Positions 7,478-16,193 of a stretch of DNA of 64,000 nucleotides are shown here, one piece after another. Both the position numbers and the translations under genes were made by a program. Source of the DNA: Sphingobium abikonense NBRC 16140 (GTDB lineage: Bacteria > Pseudomonadota > Alphaproteobacteria > Sphingomonadales > Sphingomonadaceae). The stretch lies in NCBI RefSeq assembly GCF_001598335.1, contig NZ_BCYT01000013.1, forward strand, positions 22,282-86,281. Direction: 5' to 3'. Positions within the stretch are counted from its first letter, which is position 1. The number at the start of each line of letters is the position of its first letter. The notes beneath the pieces are model-generated. The model saw nothing but the letters and a program-made list of their open reading frames with translations. It did not search any database and had not been told where the DNA came from.

Positions 7478-7659
7478 GATGGACTCCTGCGTAGGCGTTG
7501 ATCGATATGGCGCACCGCACCGTCGGGGCTTTTGCGGACGGCTGCTGCGGCGCGCGGGAGCCCCGCCTCGACGAGCAGCTTACGTGCGAGCCGCAGATAC
7601 ATGGTTCCGGCGAGGACAGCGTCCCGGTCGGCAGGCGTCGCGGATTTGATGTCAGGCAT
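7474..7659 (-). CDS. Small hypothetical protein, 61 aa
   Basis: A short basic, helical protein (MPDIKSATPADRDAVLAGTM start, MYLRLARKLLVEAGL helix, HIDQRLRR tail). The start at ATG 7659 overlaps the ATPase stop by 8 nt, and its own stop overlaps the next gene by 4 nt. Such tight packing supports a real gene although it is short. The family is not recognised; the size and charge would fit an adaptor or nucleic-acid-binding partner of the ATPase, which is speculative. Confidence 0.6.
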   Translation of the reverse strand: MPDIKSATPADRDAVLAGTMYLRLARKLLVEAGLPRAAAAVRKSPDGAVRHIDQRLRRSPS

Positions 7660-9337
7660 TGGCGTCCCCAGCCACTGTCCGCTTGTTCTCTTGTGCAGGC
7701 TCGAGGCCGATATTGATCGTGTCGCGGGCAAGCACAATCGCAAAACGCCGGCCCTCCGGCACAAACCATTGCGCGCGATAGGCGAGAATGGCGTGGAGGC
7801 GCTCGATCAGCGCCGCGTCGTCGCCCAGGAGCAACCGGGTCGCCATCTCCTGGGCATCAAGCAGGAACCGGCTGTGCTGGGTGTCCCAGCTGTCGGCATC
7901 ACGATCGTCGCTTGGGCTGAAGCAGGCCCCTTCAAGAAGGTCGACAAGTTCGGCCGGTGTAAGGGCATCGCGTGACGCGAGCAGAATGCGGGCTTCCTCA
8001 AAGCTCCAGTGCGTACGTTCGTCATATTCGATGGCGACCGGCGCGGGGATCCGGATCTGGTCCGCCTCTTCACCGCTAAACTCGAGCACCAGAGTGAGGC
8101 GATTGACGGTGCCACTGTCGAGGCCGGGAAATTCACCGGGATCAAGTATTGCCGTCGCGCCGTCCCGCTCTATCTCGAACCGCAACACCGCGATGTGCGG
8201 CAAGCAATTGTACCAGCTATAGCCCGCCATCGTGTCGTCGGGCTCTGCCAGTCGACCCTCGTAGCCGCCGTGCTTGCCGAGTGCAAAAGCCGCGCATTGC
8301 TCGAAGGCCGGTTCGAAACTGTCGACAATGATGTGGTCTTCACTTGCAATGCGCTCGCCGCTGGCTGCGGAACAATTGTGAGGGTCGGCGGTCGCGGGCG
8401 ACCAGGGTCGAAGTAGCGGCTCGGCCTCGGGAAGCGCGATGCCGAGTGCTGCGGCCTCGCGCCATTGTTCGTGGGCTAGGCGATGGGTGCCGAGCGATTG
8501 AATATGGCGATAGATGACGCAACGAACCCTGTCGCGCAGCGCGTCAAGCGCGGCGTTCTCGACCATCTCCTTGCGCGCCGGCAGAACAAGCTGAAGGTCA
8601 GGCGCATCGACGATATCGACACGGGCCCACCAGTTGCGCCGCTTTTCGCCGACCGATGGCAAAGCGGTCGCGACGATGACTCCATGGAAATTGACGCAGG
8701 GACTGAACCGCGTCGCGCGCAGGTCGTTGAACAGGCCAATGCGCACGCCGGCCTCCTCGACCACAACCTCGGCGCCGGCAAGCCAGTCCTCCTGATGGAG
8801 CGAAATGCCGCGAAGGCGCACCGGCAATGGACAATAGAGTGCAGCTGACTTCGCTGCCGCGTCGAGCGATTCCTTCCAACGCATATCGAGCTGAAACCGG
8901 ATCGTGGTGCCGCGCGATCGGTTGAGCGAAGCAACGGCGACCGGAGAGCGGGCTTCCCACGCGTCGGCGGCGACACGCACTATCCAGCCCGCCCCTTCGT
9001 CATTCGCGCAGGACTGGACCTCGACATCGCGGCCCGCGAGGCTGAACACGCCCATGCCGGCCGGATCCTCACGCTTTGCAATGTCGTCGTTCCAGCCCGA
9101 GCGGCCCAGCGCGAGTATTACGGCGGGATCAGCTATGCCGGCACCATCGTCATTCACCGAAAGCCAGACATCGTCGCCGATGGTATGAACCTCGAGGTCG
9201 ACAACTGTGGCACCCGCGCGGCGGGCGTTCTGCAAAAGCTCGGCGAGCACATCGCCGAGCGTGTTGTTGAACAGACGCGTGACCTTGGCGATCGCCGCAG
9301 GGTCGATCTCGCTGCGGATGATAGCGGGAAGGGACAT
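7652..9337 (-). CDS. GHKL-type ATPase (Hsp90/MORC-like ATP-binding protein)
   Basis: A 561-residue protein. The first 110 residues hold a GHKL ATP-binding fold: the N-box ELLQNARRAGAT (around residue 34), the G1 box DDGAGIADP (around 63), and the G2-like lid region GRSGWND..DPAGMGVFSLAG (78-103). The Asn, Asp and Gly residues that bind Mg-ATP are present. The remainder is beta-rich and does not match histidine kinases, MutL or topoisomerase, so Hsp90- or MORC-like proteins are closest in style. It has GAGGAG before ATG 9337 and a polypurine element 43 nt upstream. It is followed by two overlapping small genes. The substrate is unknown; several anti-phage systems use such ATPases, but I cannot assign one. 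Confidence 0.8.
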   Translation of the reverse strand: MSLPAIIRSEIDPAAIAKVTRLFNNTLGDVLAELLQNARRAGATVVDLEVHTIGDDVWLSVNDDGAGIADPAVILALGRSGWNDDIAKREDPAGMGVFSLAGRDVEVQSCANDEGAGWIVRVAADAWEARSPVAVASLNRSRGTTIRFQLDMRWKESLDAAAKSAALYCPLPVRLRGISLHQEDWLAGAEVVVEEAGVRIGLFNDLRATRFSPCVNFHGVIVATALPSVGEKRRNWWARVDIVDAPDLQLVLPARKEMVENAALDALRDRVRCVIYRHIQSLGTHRLAHEQWREAAALGIALPEAEPLLRPWSPATADPHNCSAASGERIASEDHIIVDSFEPAFEQCAAFALGKHGGYEGRLAEPDDTMAGYSWYNCLPHIAVLRFEIERDGATAILDPGEFPGLDSGTVNRLTLVLEFSGEEADQIRIPAPVAIEYDERTHWSFEEARILLASRDALTPAELVDLLEGACFSPSDDRDADSWDTQHSRFLLDAQEMATRLLLGDDAALIERLHAILAYRAQWFVPEGRRFAIVLARDTINIGLEPAQENKRTVAGDANA

Positions 9338-9380
9338 GGGAACTCCTCGGAGCGGATTTGCTCCCGGCCCCTGTTCCCAC

Positions 9381-9393
9381 TCCCCTTTTCGCC
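9381..9393 (-). promoter_or_regulatory. Polypurine leader element, copy 4
   Basis: Reads GGCGAAAAGGGGA on the coding strand, 43 nt upstream of the ATPase start and immediately after the klcA stop. Confidence 0.4.
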
Positions 9394-9825
9394 TTAGTCG
9401 ATCGCGCTGAAGATCTCCGCCGCCTCGGGATGGTCGAGCGCATGATCGCGCAGCCGGTGGAAGGCCTGTGCAATGTGGTCGTCGTCATCGTCGAATTCGA
9501 ACGAGAGATAGGAGAAGGTGAAAAGCGTTGCGATGATCCCGGCTGCGTCTGCAGAGACCTCGCCATCATAGCCGTTGCTGCCGCATCGGATCCGGAACCG
9601 ATCCCGACCGTTCGGAGCGAGATAGAGCGGTTGGTGACCGACCTCGAAGAACTGCCAATATCCGCCGCTATAATCGGGCGAAAGCGACTGCATGAAAGTG
9701 TAGAGCAGCGTTTCGCCCTTGAAGAAATGACGTCGGCCAAACAGCGTCGGGATGAAGTTGATGCGCCTCTCGTCGGGCACGAGGCTGGCAGCGCGGAAGG
9801 CGGCATTCGGGGCGATATCGGACAT
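9394..9825 (-). CDS. klcA: KlcA/ArdB-family anti-restriction protein
   Basis: A 143-residue protein with the family blocks in order: VPDERRINFIPTLFGRRHFF, then MQSLSPDYSGGYWQFFEV, then SNGYDGEVSADAAGIIATLF and the HPEAAEIFSAID end. ArdB/KlcA proteins relieve type I restriction and help plasmid DNA survive entry into a new host. I start at ATG 9825 (MSDIAPNAAFR), which has GGAG close upstream; an upstream in-frame start at 9861 would add 12 unlikely residues. A polypurine element lies 64 nt upstream. It sits just ahead of the GHKL ATPase, possibly co-transcribed. Confidence 0.9.
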   Translation of the reverse strand: MSDIAPNAAFRAASLVPDERRINFIPTLFGRRHFFKGETLLYTFMQSLSPDYSGGYWQFFEVGHQPLYLAPNGRDRFRIRCGSNGYDGEVSADAAGIIATLFTFSYLSFEFDDDDDHIAQAFHRLRDHALDHPEAAEIFSAID

Positions 9826-9889
9826 GAGGGTTCTCCAGAGGAAAGGTTCAGCGCCGAGCACCTTTCCCGGCCTCGAAACCGCCTGTCCC

Positions 9890-9905
9890 GTTCCCCCTCC
9901 TCTTG
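9890..9905 (-). promoter_or_regulatory. Polypurine leader element, copy 5
   Basis: Reads CAAGAGGAGGGGGAAC on the coding strand, 64 nt upstream of the klcA start; one of the best matches to the consensus. Confidence 0.5.
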
Positions 9906-9952
9906 AATCGGATGCCCGACGGACTGGCGCCCTCTCCTTTGCCGATTACCGC

Positions 9953-10204
9953 TCAGTGAGACTCCGAGGATTTGAGGACGGCAATCACGGCTTTGACATT
10001 GTCGATGGCCACTTCGAGCCGCCGGACGGCCTCGTCACGGCTGTCACAATCTTCTGGGGAAGAGAGTTCGATCATCAGGAACGCGAACAGCGTGTCGCCG
10101 CAGGCGCCAGCCTCATCGAGATTTTCGACATGCGCAAAATCGCCGCCGTCATAGGTTTGCGCGCAGATGCGCTGGAATTGGTTCAGCATCGCATGGATTT
10201 CCAT
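9953..10204 (-). CDS. Small conserved hypothetical protein, 83 aa
   Basis: An acidic helical protein with three Cys residues (MEIHAMLNQFQRICAQTYDG start). The ATG at 10204 follows the stop codon of the upstream gene (10205) without a spacer, so it is translationally coupled to that now-interrupted gene. The interruption by the RIT element may have cut it off from its original promoter. The family is not recognised. Confidence 0.65.
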   Translation of the reverse strand: MEIHAMLNQFQRICAQTYDGGDFAHVENLDEAGACGDTLFAFLMIELSSPEDCDSRDEAVRRLEVAIDNVKAVIAVLKSSESH

Positions 10205-11098
10205 TCATAGGAGTGAGGGCTGGATGCAGGGCAGCCGGGTCGAGGCGGCAAATGACCGCAGCAACGCAGCCATTTCGGCGCGAAGCCGGGCTCGATTGCT
10301 GATCACGGCCTCGGGATCGAGCGGTTGACCCTGGACATCGAAATAGCCGGTCGCCGGACGACCACCATCGACCTCGATGACGATGCGGTGTCCTCGCGGC
10401 TGGGCAGGCCCAGCATAGCGCGCCGTAAATTCACCCAGCCGGCCGGTAAGCCCGCTGATAGCCTTGCCCCACCGGATATGCCCTGCGCCCGCGACCTGTC
10501 CCACCTCAAGGCCTCGGGCGATCCAGGTCCGCAATTGCGCGCGCTGGAGAAGCCTGGTGTGGCGCAAGCGTTCCATGGTTCGACACAGAGGCAGCGCGCC
10601 GGCATGGGCGTCGGCAACGGCCAGGTCGTGATCCTGCGCGGCGATCAGGATGTCCTCAAATTCACGGCCTCGGAGGAGGTCTCCAAGCGACCCAGCTTGC
10701 GCCGCATCGTTCGCATTGCGGAATCCCCGCGTCGGACAGATCATGATGATGGTCGCTTGATGCGCGCCTGGCGCCCGGCGGATCGTGTCGACCAGACCCT
10801 CCTCGGCCTCGCGGGCGCTCATCAGCACAAGCCGCTTTGACCAGGGCGTCGGCCGGGCCGCATCGGAAGGCTGTGGCCAGGTCGAGGGTAGTGGCCGGGA
10901 TGCATGACCCTTCCTGGCCGGCGCTTCACTGCCATTATGGTGAACGGCAAGATTGGCGCGCCGCGCAGTATCGAACAGATCGTCGATATTGCCGCCGCCT
11001 TCGCGGAAGCCCTTATGATAGGCCGAAACGAACCGTGGATCAGGACAACCAACCAACGGTTTGACGGGACCGCGCACATCCCAACCGGCCTGCGCTGC
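10205..11098 (-). pseudogene. C-terminal part of a hypothetical gene split by the RIT element
   Basis: The open frame on the minus strand runs from the RIT left end into AAQAGWDVRGPVKPLVGCPD and then for about 290 codons. An in-frame stop lies just inside the RIT repeat, so the fragment is cut off from its N-terminal half at 14906-15286. A GTG at 11077 could restart translation of a 290-residue product. The protein has an RLVLMSAREAEEGLVDTIRR stretch and a late IVIEVDGGRPATGYFDVQGQ beta segment, and I do not recognise a family. The two halves join in frame if the element is removed, which shows recent insertion. Confidence 0.7.
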
Positions 11099-11099
11099 A

Positions 11100-11130
11100 T
11101 ATTATCGCGAGGTTGTAATAATGCGAAGGA
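11100..11130 (+). repeat. RIT left terminal inverted repeat
   Basis: Starts TATTATCGCGAGGTTG and ends AATGCGAAGGA. A further perfect 15-bp inverted repeat links its inner end (TAATGCGAAGGAGCG, 11119-11133) to CGCTCCTTCGCATTA at 11167-11181, giving a second recombinase-site-like arrangement inside the left end. Confidence 0.85.
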
Positions 11131-11184
11131 GCGCGGGACATAAGTGCAAAACCGCCATATTTTGCCACGCTCCTTCGCATTAAT

Positions 11185-12189
11185 TTACAGGGTGTCCAGC
11201 CACTCCATCAAACTGGCCTCTCGTTTCCACGAAGGAGTAGCGGTGCCTGTTACTGGAACGCCAACCCGCTCCAGCGCCTTGCGCTTCGTTTCCAAATCGG
11301 CCTGGGCGTAGTGGTTAGTCGTGTCGAGGCTGACGTGGCCAAGCCAACTGCGGATGACAGTGATATCGACCCCGGCAGCAACAAGATGAACTGCCGTCGC
11401 GTGCCGAAAACTGTGCGGGGTTATATGCTTCGATCGCAGGGTCGGTACGGTTTTCGCTGCTTCCTTCACATAGGCGGCGAGCTTGAACCGCACCCCTGAG
11501 GCGCCCAAGGGCTCGCCATAGCGGTTGACGAAGATACGTTCATGGGGCGCTCGAGGCTGCCTTGCCAGCAGCGTTTCGAGCAGCATGACCGTTTCCGGCC
11601 AAAGCGGGCAGATGCGTTCCTTCTGGCCCTTCCCATAGAGCCGCACGAAATTAGGGGCGTCCAACCGGATTGCGTCTGGGCATAGGTCCAGCGCCTCCTG
11701 GATACGCGCTCCCGTGTTATAAAGAAACGAAAGCAGCACATGGTCGCGAAGCCCCGCGAGAGTTGACCGGTCAGGCTGTGCAAGAATGGCCTCGACCTCG
11801 TTAGGTTCGAGGTAGAACGGGGCAGAGGTGGGTTCCCGTTTCACCGGCACCGCAAGAACTTCCGCACAATGAACAATCAACTCGGGGTCCTTGCCCGATA
11901 CGAAGCTGAAAAAGCTACGGATTGCGGAGAGCCGGCAATTGCGTGTGCCGATCGTGCCTTTGCGTTCATTCTCGGCATGATTGAGAAACGCCCGCACCTC
12001 GCTGGCTGAAATATCAGCCAAGGTCAGCCGCGCGACCACGCTCTTCTTTCGTTCTGCAACGAATCGGAGCAACAGCCTCCAGGTATCCCGATAAGACCGG
12101 ATCGTGTGGATCGATGCGTTGCGTTGCTCAGCCAGCCACTCCTGGAAGAACGCTCGCAACAACGTCGGAAAGGGATCGCCCTTTTTCAT
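11185..12189 (-). CDS. RIT tyrosine recombinase, third gene
   Basis: A 334-residue tyrosine recombinase. An N-terminal SAM-like core-binding domain (residues about 8-100) precedes the catalytic domain. The catalytic residues are present: Arg in NTGARIQEALDL, the HSFRHATAVHLV box (H-x-x-R), GH in SWLGHVSLDTTNHY, and the final Tyr nucleophile in NHYAQ. Its start overlaps the second recombinase gene by 4 nt. In RIT elements all three recombinases are kept intact, and together they are thought to move the element. It is the gene nearest the left end. Confidence 0.92.
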   Translation of the reverse strand: MKKGDPFPTLLRAFFQEWLAEQRNASIHTIRSYRDTWRLLLRFVAERKKSVVARLTLADISASEVRAFLNHAENERKGTIGTRNCRLSAIRSFFSFVSGKDPELIVHCAEVLAVPVKREPTSAPFYLEPNEVEAILAQPDRSTLAGLRDHVLLSFLYNTGARIQEALDLCPDAIRLDAPNFVRLYGKGQKERICPLWPETVMLLETLLARQPRAPHERIFVNRYGEPLGASGVRFKLAAYVKEAAKTVPTLRSKHITPHSFRHATAVHLVAAGVDITVIRSWLGHVSLDTTNHYAQADLETKRKALERVGVPVTGTATPSWKREASLMEWLDTL

Positions 12190-13544
12190 GACGCCACCTC
12201 CAGGTTAAGGCATCGGATGCCAATGGCGCGGAAGCGCTCGTTCGCTTCGTGCAGGAGATCGCGCGTGACGGTTATGTAGACCAGCGTGGAATTGATGTCG
12301 CGGTGGCCCATATAGGTGGAAAGGAAGCGCAGCCTTTCCTGAGGATTTACGCCGGTTCTGTACCATTCGAGAATCCGGTTCACGACCATTGAGTGCCGAA
12401 GATCATGAACGCGTGGCCCCGCCCTCCCAGAAAGAGGTTTAAGCCCGGCTTGGCGCATGACTTCGGTGATCATTTTGGAGACCATATACGAGCTGTGGCG
12501 GCCACTCGGATGATCATGCCAGAACAGCGCAGACTGCGGATCTTGCGAGGCGCCGGCGCCTCGTCTCGCGTCGACAAAAGCGCCCAGCTCGCTCAAGGCG
12601 CTGTCGGACAAAGGTAGAATTCTGGTCTTGTAGAACTTCGTGTCCCGGATCGTGATCGTCCCGGAATTGAAGTCCACGTCGCCGAGATTCAGCCTGGCAA
12701 TCTCCCCGCGGCGCAATCCAGCACAATAGGCCAGAATTATCATGTGCCGCGCACATAGCGGACGGTAGGAAAACGTCCGCGTCGAGTAGGAGCGTGACAC
12801 GTCGAGCATCAACCGTACGTCACCAGGGCTGAGAATATGAGGTTTCCGATAAATCCGCGCGACCTGTTGCCCAACTCGCGGATCGCACGGTCTTGGGAGC
12901 ATCTTTGCATCGATGCGATATCGGGCCTTGGTGAGCATCCGCTCCGCTTTTTGGCATTGTGCAGCGTGATGCGGTGTGCGCTTGGCGGCCGCCCATGCGG
13001 CTACCATCTTCTCAATACTCTCTCCCGCCAAATGCGGACTAGCCTGAAGAAAGCGATCAAATCTGAGCAGAAGGTCCGCCTCTGTCGTGTATTTGTAACC
13101 ACGATTGCGCATCAGCGTCACATGGTTCTGCATAAAATCGCCCAAGAAGCTCCCGAAGGGAGCCGGCCGACGAAGCGCCACGAGGGCATCATCCGGATTT
13201 GGAGACGCAATAGCCCGCCACACTGGTCTATTGCCCCTTGCACCATGTTTTAACCGAAGGTCAGCAATGGGATTTTTGTCAATCAGGCCACGTTTAAGCA
13301 GATAATCGATGAAGTCGTCGACGATATGTATTTCCTGTACCTGGGACGACTTCGGCCAAAAGTTTACCTTACGCTCCCTCATCCATTCGGAGAGCATCTC
13401 GCGGCTTAACGCCTGATGCCTTTGAGATACTCGCTCAAAGCTGCGGATAACGGACCGATAAGCTCTGAAGCGCTTCTCCGTCAATTTGCGCGTCTTCAGA
13501 AATTCCTCGGCCACTGTATCGTCGGTATCCAGCCACGCGCTCAT
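12186..13544 (-). CDS. RIT tyrosine recombinase, second gene
   Basis: A 452-residue tyrosine recombinase, longer than usual because of an extended N-terminal part. Catalytic signatures: Arg in YCAGLRRGEIARLNLGD, HDLRHSMVVNRIL (H-x-x-R), MGHRDINSTLVY with His and the Tyr nucleophile. It overlaps both neighbours by 4 nt, implying translational coupling and a fixed ratio of the three enzymes. No frameshift or missing residue is visible, so it should be active. Confidence 0.92.
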   Translation of the reverse strand: MSAWLDTDDTVAEEFLKTRKLTEKRFRAYRSVIRSFERVSQRHQALSREMLSEWMRERKVNFWPKSSQVQEIHIVDDFIDYLLKRGLIDKNPIADLRLKHGARGNRPVWRAIASPNPDDALVALRRPAPFGSFLGDFMQNHVTLMRNRGYKYTTEADLLLRFDRFLQASPHLAGESIEKMVAAWAAAKRTPHHAAQCQKAERMLTKARYRIDAKMLPRPCDPRVGQQVARIYRKPHILSPGDVRLMLDVSRSYSTRTFSYRPLCARHMIILAYCAGLRRGEIARLNLGDVDFNSGTITIRDTKFYKTRILPLSDSALSELGAFVDARRGAGASQDPQSALFWHDHPSGRHSSYMVSKMITEVMRQAGLKPLSGRAGPRVHDLRHSMVVNRILEWYRTGVNPQERLRFLSTYMGHRDINSTLVYITVTRDLLHEANERFRAIGIRCLNLEVAS

Positions 13545-14818
13545 GACCGCACCCCCGATCCCGGTACTTCAAGCGCCACCCCCCTGAGATCCTCAGTCGC
13601 AAGCTTGAGGTAGGTATTTGAGGATTCGACCGACCGATGCCCAAGCAGATCCCCAATGATCTTTTGCGGAACCGAAGCGCGAAGCAACTCGGTCGCGCGC
13701 GCGTGCCGAAAGACATGCGGCCCTCGCCTGCCGGGCAGATGGACGCCTGCCGCCGCCAATCGCCTCGACGCCACGTTGTAAACAGTCGTCATCGGGGTGT
13801 AGGGCGCCAACGCCAGAACAAATATATTGCGTGATTCTACTTGCGGGCGTCCATGCCGCAGATATTCGATTAAAGCCTCTCCGACCGCATCGGATAGTGG
13901 GAGAATAGAAAATGTTCCTGTTTTCCGGTGGCTAACGCGCAATGTCGCCGCTCGCCAATCCAAGTCATCTATTGAGATTCTAACAATTTCACGATCCCTG
14001 AGCCCATATGTGGCCAGGATTTGGAGTATGGCATAATCGCGCAAACCCCGGGGCGACTTGTCCTTCGCAGTTTCTTCCAGGACGGCCCTGATCTGGGTGC
14101 TATCGATTATCGAAGGTACGCCCTCATAGGCATAGATGCTCGGCCCGATGACAAGGGGAGCAAGATCGGTCAAAACAAGCCTTGCTTGATACAGGTATCG
14201 GAGCAACGAGCGGAGCCGCGCCGCAATTCCTGAAATCGATTTACGGCTCATATTGGAGCTACGCATGTCCATATATGCGTCTATGTCACTTACACTCAAC
14301 GATAAGACGCTATTATCCGACCCCCGGTCCAATTGCCATTTAAGGAAGGTTCTTGCTTCCCACATATTTCCTCGAACGGTTTGATCGGTAAATCCTCGTT
14401 CGTCTTCCATCCATCTTCTGTAGCCATTAGCTAAATCACCGTGCAGCTTGGCGGACTCCTCCGCAACTTCTGACTGCGGCGGCCATTGCCCCTGTGCAAG
14501 GCTGAGGATTTTACAAATCGCTGTTCGGGGAAGCCTATCCCATCGTGGCGAAGGATACCGACCATATTTGGCTTCGAAGCACTCAGTCGCATACCGAATA
14601 TACTGATCGACATGTGACGGGGTCACAACCTCAATCGGCAGATCAATCTCCGAAAGATAAATCAGAAATTCGGACGCGTAGAGAACATTGTTCTGGGCAG
14701 CCACTGGATTGTAGCGCTTCTCGGTCAAAGATCTGGACAGGTCAGCGATCAGCTCATCATGGATATTCAGCACGTTTGTCTCCTCGGTCGTTTCAGACAC
14801 CGGAGACGTTCGCAACAA
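13541..14818 (-). CDS. RIT tyrosine recombinase, first gene
   Basis: A 425-residue tyrosine recombinase, first in the RIT operon. The catalytic part contains ATYGLRDREIVRISIDDLDW (first Arg region), the HVFRHARATELLR box and LLGHRSVESSNTYLKLA with the Tyr nucleophile. The N-terminal half (residues 15-200) includes a core-binding domain. The ATG start at 14818 lies 57 nt inside the right inverted repeat, so the promoter must be in or near that repeat, where a binding recombinase could repress it. Confidence 0.92.
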   Translation of the reverse strand: MLRTSPVSETTEETNVLNIHDELIADLSRSLTEKRYNPVAAQNNVLYASEFLIYLSEIDLPIEVVTPSHVDQYIRYATECFEAKYGRYPSPRWDRLPRTAICKILSLAQGQWPPQSEVAEESAKLHGDLANGYRRWMEDERGFTDQTVRGNMWEARTFLKWQLDRGSDNSVLSLSVSDIDAYMDMRSSNMSRKSISGIAARLRSLLRYLYQARLVLTDLAPLVIGPSIYAYEGVPSIIDSTQIRAVLEETAKDKSPRGLRDYAILQILATYGLRDREIVRISIDDLDWRAATLRVSHRKTGTFSILPLSDAVGEALIEYLRHGRPQVESRNIFVLALAPYTPMTTVYNVASRRLAAAGVHLPGRRGPHVFRHARATELLRASVPQKIIGDLLGHRSVESSNTYLKLATEDLRGVALEVPGSGVRS

Positions 14819-14839
14819 AAATAATGCGCAGCAACGCGG

Positions 14840-15286
14840 TTAGAAAACGGCGTAATTCTCGTGCATAGCTGACTTCCTTCGCATTATTCCAACCTCGCGA
14901 TAATACGCCTTATGCGCAGCTGGGCATAAAGCATACCAGCCATTGGCAAATTCCACGGCCTCGTTCCAGTCATAGCCATGATCCGTGCGGCCGATCAGAA
15001 TAGCCTGATCAAGTCGCGTGCCGCCACCCCGTGCCACCTTCGCTTGCGTGAAGGCGAAATTGCGGGCCTGCCGTTCGCATTCGGTTTGACGCGCAATCGC
15101 GTTCGTAACTGGCCGCATGGCGACCACCCGTTCGCGCGTCCGGGTCATGCGCAAATCCAGAGGGGCGTCGTTCGGGAGGTCGGGATAGGCACGCCAAGCG
15201 GCAGCGATCATTTCCGCATGCTCGGCGGTTCGGCCTCGGCTGATCCAACAGGCGGGATCGGATGCGATGAAGCTTTTGGTGTCCAT
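14840..15286 (-). pseudogene. N-terminal part of the gene split by the RIT element
   Basis: Starts at ATG 15286 (MDTKSFIASDPACWISRGRT) with AGGA upstream. About 127 codons are native, up to HKAYYREV inside the RIT repeat; the final codons to the stop at 14840 come from the element. The stretch DWNEAVEFANGWYALCPAAH continues naturally into AAQAGWDVRGPV of the fragment at 10205-11098. Family not recognised; Trp/Tyr-rich with a paired Arg motif (TRTRERVVAMRPV). Confidence 0.7.
14875..14905 (-). repeat. RIT right terminal inverted repeat
   Basis: Reverse complement of the left repeat with one mismatch (G for T at position 17 of 31). Confidence 0.85.
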
Positions 15287-15378
15287 GGGTGGCGTTCCTG
15301 ATTGTCGCATGCGCCAGCAGGCTGGTCGCGGCAGCCCCATCATCCGTAGGATGGGAAGGCGTTGGCGGACCGGCGCCG

Positions 15379-16017
15379 TCAAACGGCGAGACGCGGCTTG
15401 GCGCAGCAGGGCAGCTTGAGGTCGCGGCAAACCCGGTCAGCCAATCGGTCCGGGGTGAGCAGCTCCTGAACCGAAGCCCAGTGGTTGCGTTCTCCTATGT
15501 GATCGTCGCGGCCCCGCACGCGACGAAAGCAGATTTCATGGCCAGGGCCAAAAGGAGAGATCGACAATTGCATCCACAGATTTTGGCCATGCAGGGTGAT
15601 GTCGCCCGATACCGCCGGCCCCGCCGGGTTGGAACGAATGCTGTAGGCCCCCGGTGCAAGCCCCAACGCATCGGCAAAGCGAAGCAGAGCGCGGCGCCCT
15701 TCGGCGTGAAAGGTGCGTTTGGCCGGCGCGTCATACGCGACGCCGCGCTGACAAAGGACGGGCAATGTCGGGCTGCCGCGAATGGCGGCGATCTCCGTCA
15801 TGCACGCCTGCCGCATCTCGGCCTCGGAGGCCTTGCTCGCGCACACGGTGCTGAAATGGCGGGCCAACAGAATGACGGCAGGATCGCACTCAATGTCTTT
15901 GCCCGCGTTGCGACAATCGGTGATCGCCGCTTCAAGCACGTGAAGTGTTGCGGCGATGGTCGTGCATCCGCTCGGATCAAGGGCCTGGGCGTGGCGAAAG
16001 GCAACATCGTAGCTCAT
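15379..16017 (-). CDS. Conserved hypothetical protein, 212 aa
   Basis: A soluble protein with seven Cys and no membrane segment, starting MSYDVAFRHAQALDPSGCTT. Near residue 110 comes RTFHAEGRRALLRFADALGL, followed by a beta-rich C-terminal half with HEICFRRVRGRDD. I do not recognise a family. The ATG at 16017 is preferred over an upstream in-frame ATG at 16122 because a polypurine element lies 43 nt upstream, where this gene block always places it between genes and not inside them. Confidence 0.65.
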   Translation of the reverse strand: MSYDVAFRHAQALDPSGCTTIAATLHVLEAAITDCRNAGKDIECDPAVILLARHFSTVCASKASEAEMRQACMTEIAAIRGSPTLPVLCQRGVAYDAPAKRTFHAEGRRALLRFADALGLAPGAYSIRSNPAGPAVSGDITLHGQNLWMQLSISPFGPGHEICFRRVRGRDDHIGERNHWASVQELLTPDRLADRVCRDLKLPCCAKPRLAV

Positions 16018-16060
16018 GATGGGGTCTCCGGCTTCAAGCGCAGGGCGCGCTCCTTCCACC

Positions 16061-16080
16061 TCGATCCCCCTCCTCTTTGC
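16061..16080 (-). promoter_or_regulatory. Polypurine leader element, copy 6
   Basis: Reads CAAAGAGGAGGGGGATCGA on the coding strand, 43 nt upstream of the start at 16017. It is close to the derived consensus. Confidence 0.5.
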
Positions 16081-16193
16081 CGATCTGGGCCAGCAGCCGT
16101 TTTTCTGCGGTTCATACCCCATCGGCAGTATGGCTTGCGCGGGCGATCGACATTAGCATCGCCGCGTCGCGCCGGGGGGCCAATGCCGTGGTT

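Larger units (their letters stand above)
11100..14905 (-). mobile_element. RIT element (recombinase in trio)
   Basis: Three tyrosine recombinase genes overlap one another by 4 nt each and are bounded by 31-bp inverted repeats (11100-11130 and 14875-14905) that differ at one base. This is the known layout of RIT elements, which carry no cargo genes and are common in Proteobacteria with large plasmids. Total length is about 3.8 kb. The element has landed in a hypothetical gene whose halves lie on both sides. I cannot see a clear target duplication. Confidence 0.88.
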
